From Leucaena leucocephala (taxonomy: Eukaryota; Streptophyta; Magnoliopsida; Fabales; Fabaceae), in assembly GCA_037074615.1 (NCBI GenBank), contig CM073560.1, positions 7,509,501 through 7,573,500 on the forward strand: a DNA stretch of 64,000 nucleotides, written 5' to 3'. A program made the translations under genes and the position numbers. Positions 11,695-22,500 of the stretch are shown in pieces. Numbering within the stretch: the first letter of the stretch is position 1; the number at the start of each line of letters is the position of its first letter. The notes below the pieces were generated by a model. That model worked only from the letters and a program-made list of their open reading frames with translations. It was not told where the DNA came from and did no database searches.

Positions 11695-14672
11695 TGAAAC
11701 ATCCTCCTTTAAACCTCTCAGAGTACACTTACGGAAGTAATCTTAACTTTATTAATTCTCTCCTGCCAAGAATCCTGGCAGAAATATAACTGTACTGATT
11801 CAGTAATTCCCGTGAGAACTACCATTCTACGTAAGTACCTAGGAAAGACTGGATGAACTGGCTAAGTCCACTCACTTTCAGCCTCCTTAGACAGCACCTA
11901 CGTACACAGTATTTTCTATAATCTGCCAGTACAACAGCAATTTCTAGTAAATATCCTTAAATCTCTACTTTAAAATAAACTTGAGCTTAACCTTAACCTT
12001 ACATAATTGTAATTATCTTGGATTATTGGAATACCTCTTAACCTAAAAAACATGAATTTCCAAGAGTTGGGCTTACGGGTACTGTTCACTGTTCACTGGG
12101 TAATTCCAGATTACAGCCTAAACTTTAAAAATTCATAATTAAATCTATAAAAATATTTTTGAGGTGATTCCAATTTATAATGAAATATATTTCATTCAAA
12201 TTTGATATAAAAATATGAAAATGAGGTTTTCTTGTCCAGATCAAATCAGTTTATTTGTTGAAAACTACTGTTAATTTGGTAAATCTGGAAGTTCCAGTTT
12301 ATTTACCCCATTTTCAAAAATTCATTGATCCTTGTATACTTATCCAATTGAGTCAAATTACCTACGTATTTAAAACTCAGAACGTTTACTTTAAGCTCAC
12401 CAAATATTACGGAAAACCTCACTCATTTACTATATGAAAATCGCGTAGAAACCTTACTGTATAGCATGACTTGTTTTATCTTGATCCAGAGTTTAAATCC
12501 ATCTTTAAAAAATCATATCAATTCGAAAACTTAACGAATTTATGCGTTCTTAGTGTCCAATTAAAGATCTGGATCTTAGCTATGTTAATACCAAATTTTA
12601 CTTGAAACTGAATAGAATAAGTTACTCAAACTATCGCTGGAAGTGGTCCATCTCAGCTCGGATCCAGTGAGTAAATTCATTATACATACCAATATATCAT
12701 CATCTAAGTTAAAGGCATGCTTTTCAAGTCATATACAATTCATACATCCACAATTACCTCCTTCCTTGTGATGTTCTAGCACCTAGATCATAGTTATGGG
12801 AGGGTGAGATTCTAAAGAATCTCAGTAGCAAACAATACCAAACAATACCAAACAATGCATGTATTAATATAAAGACTTGTGCTTGCTTGTGAAAGTAGTA
12901 TCATAGTGTGATGAGCATGCTTCCATGTATCATATGAAATACAATTGGCCAAAGTAATCATAAAATAACAGAGATTCAATCATCTACCATATACACACAA
13001 TTCAACCAAGCCATAGCACAATCAAGCATACATTACATACATACAAGTTTAAGGTAAGTTCACTACCTTGGATTTAAGCTCTCTCTCTTATTCTTGCACT
13101 TGGTTCCCAAGCTTTTCAATCATGAACCTTTTTGGTCAATCATTCCCCAACATCTTCTTAGATGTTTCAAGGTCCTAAACACATTCATATTCATTACATA
13201 ATCCATTAGGATCATAAACTCAAACATTATTCAAGACTATCTCTCTGGAATATTCAACTTGCTTTAACTAACTTAACTTCCTTTAATTTTTACCAATTGG
13301 CTTAGCCTTTGAATCAATTGATGTCTTGACTTTACCCTACACAATTTCACCTTTTGAATCCATTCATGAGCTTAGAATTATGAAATTCTAACTCCTATGC
13401 ACTGTTCTATCTAGATTTGGAAAACATACACAATTTTTTTAAAAATTCTCATCTTGATTCCAATGCTTCCCATACTTGTTCCTCCACTTTTCCCCCACAC
13501 AAAATCTCATTTTAAGACCATTGGAAGCATCAAAATCATGAAATTCAAATCACTGTTCATGCTAGTGAACAGTACCAAAAGGAATTTTCAACATTACAAC
13601 CTTTAATTCCAATGATTTCCAAGGTTCAAAACCTATCCAATCCTACACAAAATCATCATATAAACTCAATGGAAGCATTAAATCATTGAAATTCCATCTC
13701 CTTCTATCATGAACAGTGCAAACCGAAATGTACTTCCATGGTAAAGTCAAGAACATCAACTTAATCCAACAACCAATCATGCAACTAGCTTGTTTAAGCT
13801 TGTCTAAACTATCTATGACATAAAACTCATGTTCCTCTCACATATACATAGAAATTCCAGCAGCATTTTCCCGAGATTCAAGCCTAAAAAATAACTTAAA
13901 CTCAAGAAGAAATCATGAGAACAAAGTCTAGAAGCAAAGGAGCAACTTACCTTACTAGCTTCTTCAAGATCCTTGCTTCTTCCTTGCTTGAGAAAATATT
14001 TTGTAAGCGGTTCCCTACACTTTCTCCTCCACGGTTTTGAGACAAAATGAGGGGGTATTTATAGCAAAATCTTGGGAAAATTGAAGACCAAGATCACCTT
14101 GGAAACTATTTGATCTAATGGTTAAATGTTTGATCTTGGAATGTCTTTTCTCTTTTCACTCATGACATCACCACCATCACCATGACATCACTTGGGACAC
14201 CTAAGCCTCCTCTTTGGCGCCATTTTGTGTGTGTGAGTTCCAACAAAAGTTTTAACCCAATCCAGTCCCATCCAGTCCAATTCGATACCGGCCCGATCCG
14301 ATTTTCCATAAACTGAACTATTTTCTTAATCTAATTTTTATGGGACTTCATAATATATATTTTTTCAATATTTAAATCCTTCATACCATTGATATTCTCA
14401 TACTGGGTTTAAATTTAATTTTAAATGCCTTGGAAATTATCAAAATACCCTTAGTGCTTTTCCTTGCCCTATATTAAACCAAGGGCATAATTGTCATTTC
14501 TCACCTCTTTAGACCTTGTCAAAATATATATTGACCCTGACTAACCTTTCCTGTACTTGTCTTGGCGTTTTGGCCTATCCAAAATGACCTCCATTCACTT
14601 CTGGTTTCTTAGGGTATCACAGGGGCATTTTCGTAATTTTACACTTTTCCGGGGTTCCTCTGGACACTGGCC
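11695..14672 (-). mobile_element. LTR of large-LTR gypsy family, truncated (LTR L3)
   Basis: It begins TGAAACATCC at 11695 inside the copia LTR; the five bases before it are GTAAC, expected to be the target duplication, but no second copy is found because the far end is missing. Homology to the other LTRs stops near 14672 after GGACACTGGCCCAC, and internal-region sequence of a gypsy element on the opposite strand follows. TATA box at 14056-14063 (reverse), hairpin at 12806-12823 with loop TAAA, conserved block at about 11795-11910. Confidence 0.85.
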
Positions 14673-14834
14673 CACGACTAATGTACACAGAGGAGTTCAG
14701 GTCACGACAGGAGAAGACCTTTAGTTGCGACTGAAAGAAGCAGAGCTGTCAAGTCATGACGAGTAGATTAAGATAGTCATGATGGAAGATCATAGAGAAT
14801 ATGAGTCACGACTAGCCAATACTCAGGTCAAGAC
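14671..14834 (+). repeat. Decayed GTCGCGAC palindrome array, internal region A
   Basis: Seven 8-bp motifs start at 14671, 14701, 14724, 14753, 14776, 14805 and 14827, giving spacings 30, 23, 29, 23, 29 and 22. Most copies read GTCACGAC or GTCATGAC, i.e. GTCGCGAC after C-to-T change at CpG on one or other strand. Confidence 0.75.
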
Positions 14835-15850
14835 TAGGATGCACAAAGACCTGATATTATGGCAACGATGAGAATAAAGGTGCCAACCTCACTGAAGTTC
14901 ATCAGGTAGAGGATTGGTATAAGGTATGACCAAGTCAGGCAGTATAAGGTATAGAAATATGAAAGATCAGTTTAAGATGATGTTTAGAAGTATATCCTCC
15001 ATGTGATAACTAAGAGTAGATCTACATTACGAAAGATTTTATTCAGCTAATCTTTCCTGAAACAAAGGGATCCTATCACAAAGAAACAGTAACCTAGCAG
15101 ACCTAGTGTAGAGCAACCTAGAGAGAGAAAGTAATAGAAGTAGATGATGAATGAGATCCATGCAACTCAAGTTAGCTAGGATCAAGAAAAAGACCAGTAA
15201 GGAACCACAGTCCGGTCAAGAACAGATTGAGACTGATAAATAGAAAGAAGTTAAAAGACAGTAGAGAGATACAAAAGTTACTCCACAGAGATGGAGATTA
15301 ATCAGCTCACTTGAGAAGTTAAGGCACAGATTGAATTCTGTATTACAAAGAAAGAATTTTTCTTAATTAGTGGCAAAAGTTTAACAGAGGGGTGGATGTA
15401 TGCAGGATTAGAAAAAAAAAGTTTAAGATGTTTAGAGAGAGAGAGGTAGCCACAGTTTAAAAGATAAAGGGACTCCCCTGTTTAACAAAGAGTAATGAAC
15501 AAGAATAGTTAAGGGTTGAGTCTATACCCTAGTAAGAGGGTAATATGGCAGCCTAAGTTAGATGAGCTAGTCAGATGAGAAACAGGAAATAAGAATGTTA
15601 TAAAGTTTACCTAGTTAGTCGTATGATGGATGGTTGAGCAAGTTATGTGATGATATGGCTTATGTTGCCATAAGTTATGATGAATAGTTACATCTCCTTG
15701 CAGTTGTCATATGATGACACACATGTTAGAGTATGCGTGGTAGAGTATATATGATGAGAAAGTTATGTTGCTCCCATGCTATACGACATGCAATTAGAAA
15801 TATACCCAGGGTGATAGACAATATCAGTGAGTGGGACAGTCAGTTATAGT

Positions 15851-17790
15851 TGAAGGGAATTGGAAGACACGCAGAGGAAATTAACTTTAAAAATTTTTTC
15901 CATTCCCAGCCAGATCTACCGAATGTGTTTAAGTCAAGGAGAAAGAAGTGTTACCTTCGGTATTCGAGCTTTGGTCGCGACCTTAGTGTCCTCTAGTCAT
16001 GACTCCTCGCCTCTGGAACTTTCAGTCGCGACCTCCTCAGCTTCTAGTCGCGACCTGTCGCCTCTGGAGTTGTTAGTCGTGACCTACTCTGCTTCACATC
16101 GCGACCGGACGTCTCTGGAGTTTGTAGTCGCGACCTCGTCAGCTTCAAGTCATGACCTGTCTCCTCTTTTCAGATTTCTGACGTTCAGATGCCCGTATGG
16201 TCGCGACCTCAGTGTCAATAGGTCGCTACCTTGCTTCGTGTCTGGTCGACCGCAAGAAGTCGACAGCTCAGATCGGCTTCCTCTACCGGTATCCACACAA
16301 ACAGCGTTCCAATCGCGAACGACGTGCTAGCGCCTCTTGTCCCTCTAGGGCTTTCTAGAGATTCCGTCCTCACCGTCTTTATCTCGGCAGTTTCTTATGT
16401 GCAAACCTTTTGCACTCTCCCTGCCCCCTCTTCTCACGTCTGAATGTGTGTGTAGAGATCTATATTGTGTGTAGAACCCTAGCTCCTAATGTCAAATATA
16501 TAGGAAGCTATCGGGCTTCTAATAGGGCCGGGCTTCAGAATTAATCTTATATTAATTCTGAATTAATACAATATCATATATTGCATAATTTAATAAGAAA
16601 CTAATTAAATAAATATTGTTTATATTAAATCCGTCCCACAGATTTAATCCACCTATTTATTTAATTTAAAATAAAGATAAGACATAATTATATTTGATTT
16701 ATTCTCATAAATCAAATTTGAGATATCTTATCAATTTGAATTTTAAATTCAAATAGATCATATCCATTTAAATTCAAATTCAAAAGTGATAGAGATTTAA
16801 TTTATCCTTATAAATTAAATTTTACAAATATCTCTTATATTATATATAATATATATATACAAATTTATATATATATAAAATATATATCCACCCTAGATTA
16901 TTCATTGAATCTAGAGATCTCTTAGATTCAATAAATCTGGACATCATAGCTCGTATTGGGCTATTTTGTGTGCGACCCTGTAGGCCCATATGAAGTTGGC
17001 AGTGGGCTAGTTACTATACTAACCCACAAGTCGTAAGCGGTCTCTAGCAAGGTATTACGACTACCCAAAACATATGAGGATCGATAAATGATACAACCTT
17101 TCATACAACCATATCACGTCCCTTTTGTCACACGATATTTCAGTCAAGGATGAGGCATGGAGAACGTCATCCTCCTGTTCCTGACCGTTACTTTCTCGAT
17201 CCTTGAGTAGTCTGAATATAGAAATGGAACTACCCTTCCATTCCAGTATGGCCATACATTTCTCAGACTCACTCATCGAGGGGCCCAGTAATATCTCTCT
17301 ACGAATGTGAGGGACAAATTCCATCTTGACCATTCACATTCCTCCGCATGAAAAAACACTAAGCCAGAACATAGCCTTTATGATCACTCGGTCAAAAGTG
17401 ACTTTTGACTAGGTCAAAGCTGAGCGTTTGTCATGTAGGAATCCATGATGATCTCAGGTCAAAGGGCATAGTGATATGGCTTGTATATGAGAGAAGCTTA
17501 TGACTTAACCCATGCAGCTCTCTCATAGCGGGTCGGTCCAACACCCTGTACTCTTACATGTGCTTATGACTTTGATTTATATCTCTATATATCTTCAAAG
17601 TCATACCGATCTTATTTCATCTCTGCTCCCGCATAGATGACCGACCAGGGACATTTAGGATAAGATCATGAGTTATCCAAGGATTGTCATCATAGTAAAC
17701 ATGCAAATAATATGATAACATAATTAAGAAATTCATAAATCAACAATGTTCATAAGATAATGATTGGCCCCTTGGGCACAATCTCCAACA
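15851..17790 (-). mobile_element. Copia-family solo LTR (same family as 11091)
   Basis: The + strand begins TGAAGGGAATTGG and ends CTCCAACA; the sense strand begins TGTTGGAGATTG. The 5-bp duplication ATAGT flanks it (15846-15850 and 17791-17795). It is 1940 bp and its sense 5' third matches the copia 3' LTR at 11091-11694. The centre (about 16550-16900) is very AT-rich. The sense 3' part carries a 51-bp tandem repeat with GTCGCGAC palindromes (15974-16207). The 156-codon open frame at 15860-16330 on the opposite strand is a by-product of the 51-bp (17-codon) period and is not called as a gene. Confidence 0.93.
15974..16207 (-). repeat. 51-bp tandem repeat with GTCGCGAC palindromes in copia LTR
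   Basis: Motif starts: 15974, 15996, 16025, 16047, 16076, 16098, 16127, 16149 and 16200. Successive spacings are 22, 29, 22, 29, 22, 29, 22 and 51 (22+29, one copy lost). Five copies are perfect GTCGCGAC; the others are GTCATGAC, GTCGTGAC and ATCGCGAC. Confidence 0.9.
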
Positions 17791-17960
17791 ATAGTATGAC
17801 TAGGGGTTACTCAAGTATTTCTATAGGCTTGTGAATACAGTACTCAGGGCCATTTCTTATGTTAGGGTTATAGCAAGTACCAAGAGTGTGGTAGTGTTAT
17901 AACTCTATCAAAATAAATGGTATACAGAAAGAGCAACATAAACAGTAAAGAGATTATTTT

Positions 17961-18519
17961 CAGATCACTCTTTAGATAAGAGTTAGATTTGAAACAAATT
18001 GCTCTCAGATAGAGCTAGATTCAAATTAGTTCAGATCACTCTTTAGATAAGAGTAAGATCTAATTGCTCTTGAGATAAGAGCCCAGTTCAGATACAAATT
18101 GGTCGCAGTTAGAGCACAGTTTCAAATGAGATGTTATGAAGTAGCCATATCAACATAATGCAATGGCAGGTGGTTAGACCATGATTGCAAAAGGCAATAG
18201 CCCATGGTAAGCCAAAGTAAAGTAAGAAAGATGAGAAGGAACTCTTGAGTAAGAGAGGAAATAAGTAAAGTCTTGGTAAATAATATGGGCTACTTAATGT
18301 ATTTTTAAAATTTTTATTGAGTTATCAACAAGTGGAAGCAGTTAACCTTATAACTTAGTCTGTTGGTCTAAGATCTTCCGTACATGATGACACAAAACAA
18401 CAGAATCACAGAGTATTCTGGAGGGTCACAGTTAGATCCTAACAGTTTTAGAGTCACAGTTAGATTCTAAGGAAGCTAACGGTTGATCGTAGTTAGATCA
18501 CGAGGTGGCAGTTAGACCT
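17961..18519 (+). repeat. Cluster of short hairpins in gypsy element A
   Basis: First group (17961-18115): dyads such as ACTCTT/AAGAGT around TAGAT (17967-17983, with outer arms CAGATC/GATTTG), GCTCT/AGAGC around CAGAT, a second CTCTT/AAGAG, and GCTCTT/AAGAGC around GAGAT. Second group: GGGTC/GATCC around ACAGTTA (18423-18439), AGAGTC/GATTCT around ACAGTTA (18450-18468), TGATC/GATCA around GTAGTTA (18484-18500), and a weaker AGGT/ACCT dyad (18503-18519). Stem sequences differ but each is self-complementary, while the loops stay alike. Confidence 0.8.
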
Positions 18520-19528
18520 ACCCTAAGAAAAGTAATAAGCCATAAAGATATGAGTACAATTTAGTATCTCTCTCGGAAGATGAATGCCAAAGACGAAGTT
18601 AAGGTAAGGAAGCTTCATTAGTTGATTAACTCATCCAGAAAAATTATTTATAATAGTTTTCTCAGATAGCCTATATTATATACAGACTGAACTTAGTTTT
18701 CCCTCAAACGAAGATGGAGTTCAAGTTCAAATCTGAGTGCTAATATTCAAAGTTTTATAGAAGTATGCCTGAGGAACAGAGAAGAGAACCCTATATATTT
18801 TAAGAACATAAAAGTATGATCAGATAGATCCTCCAGATGAGGTTAAAGAGATTAAAAGGCCAGAGAGACCCAAAGAAGAGGCTATAAGGTAAAGGAAAGA
18901 TAGAACATAGTTCTATAAGAAAGAGAATGCTAGGTCCTAGAGCTATATAAAGAGTAACCTAGCCCTAACCCAGTAGCACAAAAAGTGCTAAGGCAAGAGT
19001 AGTCTAATGATAGGTAACCTCTAAGAAGGGATAAGAAAGAGTGCAAATACCAGAAGGGTTTGGTATAGATACATAAAGTTATCTAAAAGGATAAGAAAAG
19101 TTATGAAGAATTAGAAAAGTTAAAAAAAAGCAAGAGACTAGCACCCCTTATGTTCGAATCATAATTTCAATTATGATTTTGTATCAGGAGAAAGAAAGAC
19201 AAAAGAACACTATTTTTCTTGAGAGACTAGCAAAGTATAAGAGAAATGATGTAGACCCCAGAATTACATCAAAATTCTGAAGGGTAAGATATGAAAGAAA
19301 TGGGCACTACTCACAAGTCCAGTAAATTGTCCATAAGCATAAGCAGGTAAATAGATGGATAAGTAATAGAAAGAAGTAGCTTTTAACTCTGATTAAGTTC
19401 ATTCAGAAAAGAGAACATAGTAGCACAGAGGAGATGTAAAGTTTTTATGGATGATAAAAGCACTTCGCCAGATGTCAAGATGATTTGGCTTAGGTACTAA
19501 TTAAATTTAAAGCATGAAATTTATTTTA

Positions 19529-19540
19529 AGGGGGTAGAAA
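19529..19540 (+). other. Polypurine tract before LTR L4
   Basis: AAGGGGGTAGAAA-type purine run directly upstream of the LTR start TGTAATATCC at 19541. The same tract in reverse complement precedes the LTR at 52546 and, as AAGGGGAGAGAAA, that of the coding gypsy element at 38021. It primes plus-strand DNA synthesis in this class. Confidence 0.85.
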
Positions 19541-22500
19541 TGTAATATCCCAATTTTCAGGTCCAGAAACTCAGAAAGTAGCCTGAAATAGATAAGTTAC
19601 TAGACCCCTTTGCTCAGAAGTCCCAAAAACATACAGAGGGTTTTTAGGAACTAAATTGTAAATAAGTGAAAGTATAGGAACTTATATGTAAATAGTAAAA
19701 GTCCTTAGGGGCATAATGGTCATTTTAGAAAAGAAAAGGACTAAAGTGAAAGTCTAAAAATTCTATGGTGCAAAACTTTAACTGACACAAGTTGTGGGCC
19801 ATTAAGTGTAATTATGAGAAGTTGAGGGACTTAATTGAAAAGAGAAAAAGTTTCCAGTGGCAAAATGGTAATTATAAAAAGTTGAGCCGGAAGTGGCTTA
19901 GGACTGCCTGGAAGCATTTCAGTCCCAAATTTCATCAGTGGATAGAGAAAATGATGCTGGCTAATCAAGGCTAATACAGGAATTTTATTAAAGTTTCAGC
20001 TAGATGAAATTTTATCTAATAATCTGAAAGATATATGAAATTTTTATCAGATCTTCTAGACCTCAGATATAAATGAAAAGTTACAGGAAGGTGCGTCTTG
20101 TAAAGCAAAAGGTTAGTGAACTGGCAGAATCCCAAAAGGTGTTCTGTAAAAAAAGTTATTTACATATTAGTGAATTTTGACGGGAGTTTAAGAATACCCG
20201 ATATCTGATTGTGAAACTTAAGCAATAAGCAAGCTGGGACTGAATGAGGCCAGATGACATTACAAGAGGCCCATAATGATGCCAAGTAAGGCCCAGGGCC
20301 ATGATATCAGTTCATTGGATAAAGGGGCCAGTGTCTAGAAATATGCAGAAAAATGTGCAAAATGACGAAAATACCCCTATGTTATAAAATAATTAAAGAA
20401 TGAGTGTAGGGTATTTTGGTTATTTGACTAAGGTTAGACAGTCAAAGAGAGTTCCCAGAATAGTTGACCAAGGTAAAGGAATACTCTGTTAAAATGAGAA
20501 AAGACAATAATGCCCCTAGAATTATTAAAGTAAATAAAGAGGAACCAATGGCATTGTGGTAATTTACTAAGGGATGTTTCTTGGGAATTGAACAATCAGA
20601 GTACTTGAACTTGACCAGAGACCCAAGATGGCATTCCAAGAAGTCAAAAAATGTGGCCCAAGAGTTTTGTAAGTCCAGGTGGAATTAAAATAATATTTTA
20701 AGAATTTTTAGTAAAGTATAATTACCCGGTTGAAGTGATAACTAGGGAATTGATCAGATAAAGCTTTGGACTTATCTGGAGCCATGAGGTGGTGTGAAAG
20801 GTATCCTCATGGGACCCATCAAGATGCCACATGGGACTAATCTAGGGGAAGAAGAAAAAGCTATGGACACGTGGCGCAATCTCAGCCGCTCATTACCAGA
20901 TAAGAATCTAGAATTCTATGAAATCGTTGAGTCACCAGGTGAGTGTCCCAAGGGGCCTTCCATGGCACCACCTAGGCAGGTAAGGTGTCCCTTAATGATG
21001 TCACTTTTATGAGTCATTGAGGATGATGATGTTATCACGATGATGTAGGCAAAGCTTCTTGAGGAAGCTAAGCGATTTGAGCTGTTCATTGTGATTCGAT
21101 CTAGACCATCTATTCCACCTTGCCTCAACTATAAATACCCTTTACCCCCTCCCATTCCATTCACGGTCAAGAAAGGCAAAGAAGAGAGAGAGAGAGAAAG
21201 AAAGAGAAAGAAAGGAAGAGAAAAAAGGAATTCTGGCTGTGCTAGGGACTTGACAAGCTTAAGAATAAGGTAAGTAATTTATTCTAGTCCCTACTCTAAT
21301 AAATTAGAGGATTGATCTTATTAATTTAGTATTTAGAATAGAGAATTGCCCCTCTCTTGATAAGGTTAGTCGTAGATAGAAAGAAAGTTAGGGGATTTTT
21401 AAAATAGGGCTATTACCCCAAGATAAGCTTGAGTTAAGTAGAGTTATGCTGGATAGGATAATAATAAGAATATTATTATGCTATGTATAGGCTCTGACCT
21501 ATGAAAAGAGGAATCTCAAATTAAAGGCTAAGGACTAGAGGAAGGGCTACATGTTAGGTAGTAAACTTACCTAAACTTGTATGTATTGAATGTATGGTTG
21601 ATTGTGTTATGGCTTGATTTATTGACATTAATAGGTAATTGTTGAATGTTTGTGCTATGATTACTTTGGCCAATTGTATTTCGTATATTACATGGAAGCA
21701 TGCACATTACATTATGTTTCCACAATCACAAGCAAGCACTAAAACCAATTGTAACATCCCAATTTTCAGACCCAGAGACTCAAAAAGTAACCTGAAATAG
21801 ATAGGCTACCAGAACCCTTTGAGCAGAAGTCCCAGAAATATACAGAGGGTTTTCAGGGACTAAACTGCAAATAAATAAAAGTACAGGGACTTATATATAA
21901 ATAGTAAAAGTCCCTAGGGGCATAATGGTTATTTTAGAAAAGAAAGGGACTAATGTGAAAGTCTAAAAGTTTCATGGTGCAAAAGTGAAAGTAGACACAA
22001 GCTGTGGGCCATTAGTGTAATTATGAAAAGTTGAGGGACTTGATTGAAAAGAGGAAAAGTTTCCAGGGGCAAAATGGTAATTATAGAAAGTTGAGCCGGA
22101 AGTGGCATAGAACTGCCCGGAAGCATTTCAGTCCCAAATTTTTTCAGTAGATAGAGAAAATGATGCTGGTTAATCTACTATAATACAGAAATTTTATTAG
22201 AGTTTCAGATACCTGAAATTTATGTAATAGTCTGAAAGTTATCTAAAATTTTTATCAGATCTCCTGGACCTCAGATATGAGTGAAAAGTTACAAGAATGT
22301 GCATCTTGTGAAGCCAGAGGTCAGGGAACTGACAGAATCCCAAAAAGAGTTCTGTGGAAAAAGTTATTCACTTTTTAGTGAATTTAGACGGAAGTTCGTG
22401 AACGCCCGATATCCAATTAGAAAATTAATCGGTAAGTAAACTGGGACTGAGTGAGCCCAGATGATGTCACATAGAGGCCCATAATGATGCCAAGGGAGGC

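Larger units (their letters stand above)
14673..19540 (+). mobile_element. Internal region of non-autonomous gypsy element A
   Basis: Non-coding or fully decayed internal sequence that ends in a PPT and an LTR at 19541. It matches the region 62160-63640 at its left end and the reverse complement of 52547-58300 over the rest, so it is a repeated element and not unique DNA. No gag or pol motif was recognised in any frame. It carries a decayed GTCGCGAC array (14671-14834) and a hairpin cluster (17961-18519). A copia solo LTR with duplication ATAGT is inserted at 15851-17790. The 5' part and 5' LTR are missing; the left end is a chimeric joint with LTR L3. Confidence 0.8.

Noticed and set aside
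15860..16330. 156-codon open frame with 17-residue repeats
   Set aside because: It is antisense within a copia solo LTR; a 51-bp tandem repeat has a length divisible by three, so one frame stays open automatically. No domain or start context supports it.
16600..16880. AT-rich stretch considered as replication origin, matrix attachment site or MITE
   Set aside because: It is inside the bounds of the copia solo LTR; no terminal inverted repeats or separate target duplication were seen.
17061..17333. 90-codon minus-strand ORF
   Set aside because: It is the copia LTR sequence itself; the same stretch at 11541-11690 belongs to the copia 3' LTR. Not a host gene.
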